NCBI GenBank assembly: GCA_964247265.1
Contig: CAXTTS010000216.1
Coordinates: 1-5,280, forward strand
Length of the DNA stretch: 5,280 nt
Source: Alterirhizorhabdus sp964247265
GTDB taxonomy: Bacteria > Pseudomonadota > Alphaproteobacteria > Sphingomonadales > Sphingomonadaceae
Direction of reading: 5' to 3'
The translations under genes were made by a program, and so were the position numbers. The notes under the pieces are model-generated. The model was given only the letters and a program-made list of their open reading frames with translations, was not told the origin of the DNA and did not search any database. The stretch's first letter is position 1, and the number at the start of each line of letters is the position of its first letter. Positions 4,637 through 5,280 of this stretch are shown here, piece by piece.

Positions 4637-5280
4637 TCAGCTGTTCAGATAATCGCCCGCATCGGCATCGGTGCCGTGCGTTTCGCCGACGACATCGCCC
4701 AGCGGATCGTTGCCGGTATCGTCCTCGACCGGACGGCGCAGCTCGGCATCATGCTCCTCCTCGGCGGAGACCGGCGCGGCGATCGCCGCCGCGAACGAAC
4801 GCTGCGAAGCGCGCAGCGCCGCATCGCGGCTGGTGGCGGTGACGCGCAGGCGGTTCATGCCCGCGCCGGTGCCCGCCGGGATGAGCCGGCCGACGATCAC
4901 ATTCTCCTTGAGGCCGTTGAGGTTATCCACCTTGCCCTGCACCGAAGCCTCGGTGAGCACGCGGGTGGTCTCCTGGAACGACGCGGCCGAGATGAAGCTG
5001 CGGGTCTGCAGCGACGCCTTGGTGATCCCGAGCAGGATCGGCTTGCCCTGTGCGGGAGCCCGGTTCTCCTCGACCATCTTGGCGTTCATCTCGTCCATCT
5101 CCTCGCGATCGAGCTGTTCGCCGACGAGCAGGGTGGTGTCCCCGCTCTCGGTGATCTCGACCTTCTGGAGCATCTGACGGACGATCGTCTCGATATGCTT
5201 GTCGTTGATCTTCACGCCCTGGAGACGATAGACCTCCTGGATTTCCGACACGAGATATTCCGCCAGCGGCTCGATGCCGA
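4637..5280 (-). CDS. rpoC: DNA-directed RNA polymerase subunit beta' (RpoC), C-terminal part (runs off right edge)
   Basis: The visible 213 residues are the C-terminal end of the beta' subunit of core RNA polymerase. GIEPLAEYLVSEIQEVYRLQ, then INDKHIETIVRQMLQKV, and KPILLGITKASLQTRSFISA with SFQETTRVLTEAS (to about 112 of the visible part) are the near-invariant segments after the trigger loop, where beta' packs against the rest of the core and the omega subunit. NGLKENVIVGRLIPAGTG follows, and then a poorly conserved acidic tail rich in Glu/Asp (about 172-209) ending in YLNS. Acidic, variable tails are usual in alphaproteobacteria. The reading frame is open to the window edge, so the start lies outside. 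The expected upstream partner, rpoB, is also outside. The gene ends in TGA and is followed by a strong intrinsic terminator. No other str-operon gene follows. Confidence 0.98.
   Translation of the reverse strand, partial: GIEPLAEYLVSEIQEVYRLQGVKINDKHIETIVRQMLQKVEITESGDTTLLVGEQLDREEMDEMNAKMVEENRAPAQGKPILLGITKASLQTRSFISAASFQETTRVLTEASVQGKVDNLNGLKENVIVGRLIPAGTGAGMNRLRVTATSRDAALRASQRSFAAAIAAPVSAEEEHDAELRRPVEDDTGNDPLGDVVGETHGTDADAGDYLNS

Noticed and set aside
2970..4652. Long plus-strand open frame (560 codons) across the glycosyltransferase region
   Set aside because: It is antisense to the clearly conserved glycosyltransferase, crosses the HVA1 gene and intergenic DNA, and its Arg/Ala/Gly/Asp-rich product has no recognisable domain. 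It is a GC-rich shadow frame.

Overview
The window is GC-rich and densely coded, with strong G/C preference at third codon positions. Its proteins look like those of an alphaproteobacterium, most likely a sphingomonad (Sphingomonadales). The lineage is my judgement from protein style (RarA, the RpoC C-terminus, a His-tract PadR regulator paired with DUF2218) and was not searched. Seven genes, two of them cut by the window edges, and one very small gene cover nearly everything. The gaps are short: 39 bp (549-587), 118 bp (1908-2025), 9 bp (2934-2942), 91 bp (4125-4215) and 74 bp (4563-4636). No gene-free stretch reaches 300 bases. I see no tRNA, rRNA, insertion sequence or CRISPR array.

Left part (1-1907, minus strand): rarA, a replication-fork AAA+ ATPase, is followed after 39 bp by the N-terminal part of a secreted DsbD-type thiol-disulfide reductase that runs off the left edge. 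The two are probably co-transcribed.

Middle (1908-2933, plus strand): divergent from rarA is a two-gene unit with a 4-bp ATGA overlap. It encodes a YqjI-like PadR-family repressor with nine consecutive histidines near its N-terminus, and a 96-residue DUF2218 protein with a conserved Cys/His cluster. An AT-rich palindromic site overlies the likely promoter, which suggests autoregulation. In E. coli the related YqjI is nickel-responsive and controls the ferric reductase YqjH. No reductase is present here, and DUF2218 is in the partner position. This unit is the most interesting part of the window.

Right part (2934-5280): a GT4-type glycosyltransferase on the minus strand converges on the DUF2218 gene with 9 bp between stops. 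Head to head with it is a small HVA1/DUF2945 (TUDOR-like) protein, preceded by a good Shine-Dalgarno sequence and a motif resembling the alphaproteobacterial general-stress (EcfG) promoter. Its stop codon overlaps that of a 43-residue single-pass membrane protein on the opposite strand, so both genes end in one CTAG. Upstream of the small gene, on the same strand, lie a strong intrinsic terminator and the C-terminal 213 residues of RpoC.

The window is therefore mostly housekeeping DNA (rpoC, rarA, glycosyltransferase) with two small units that look regulated: the metal-type PadR/DUF2218 pair and the stress-type HVA1 gene.
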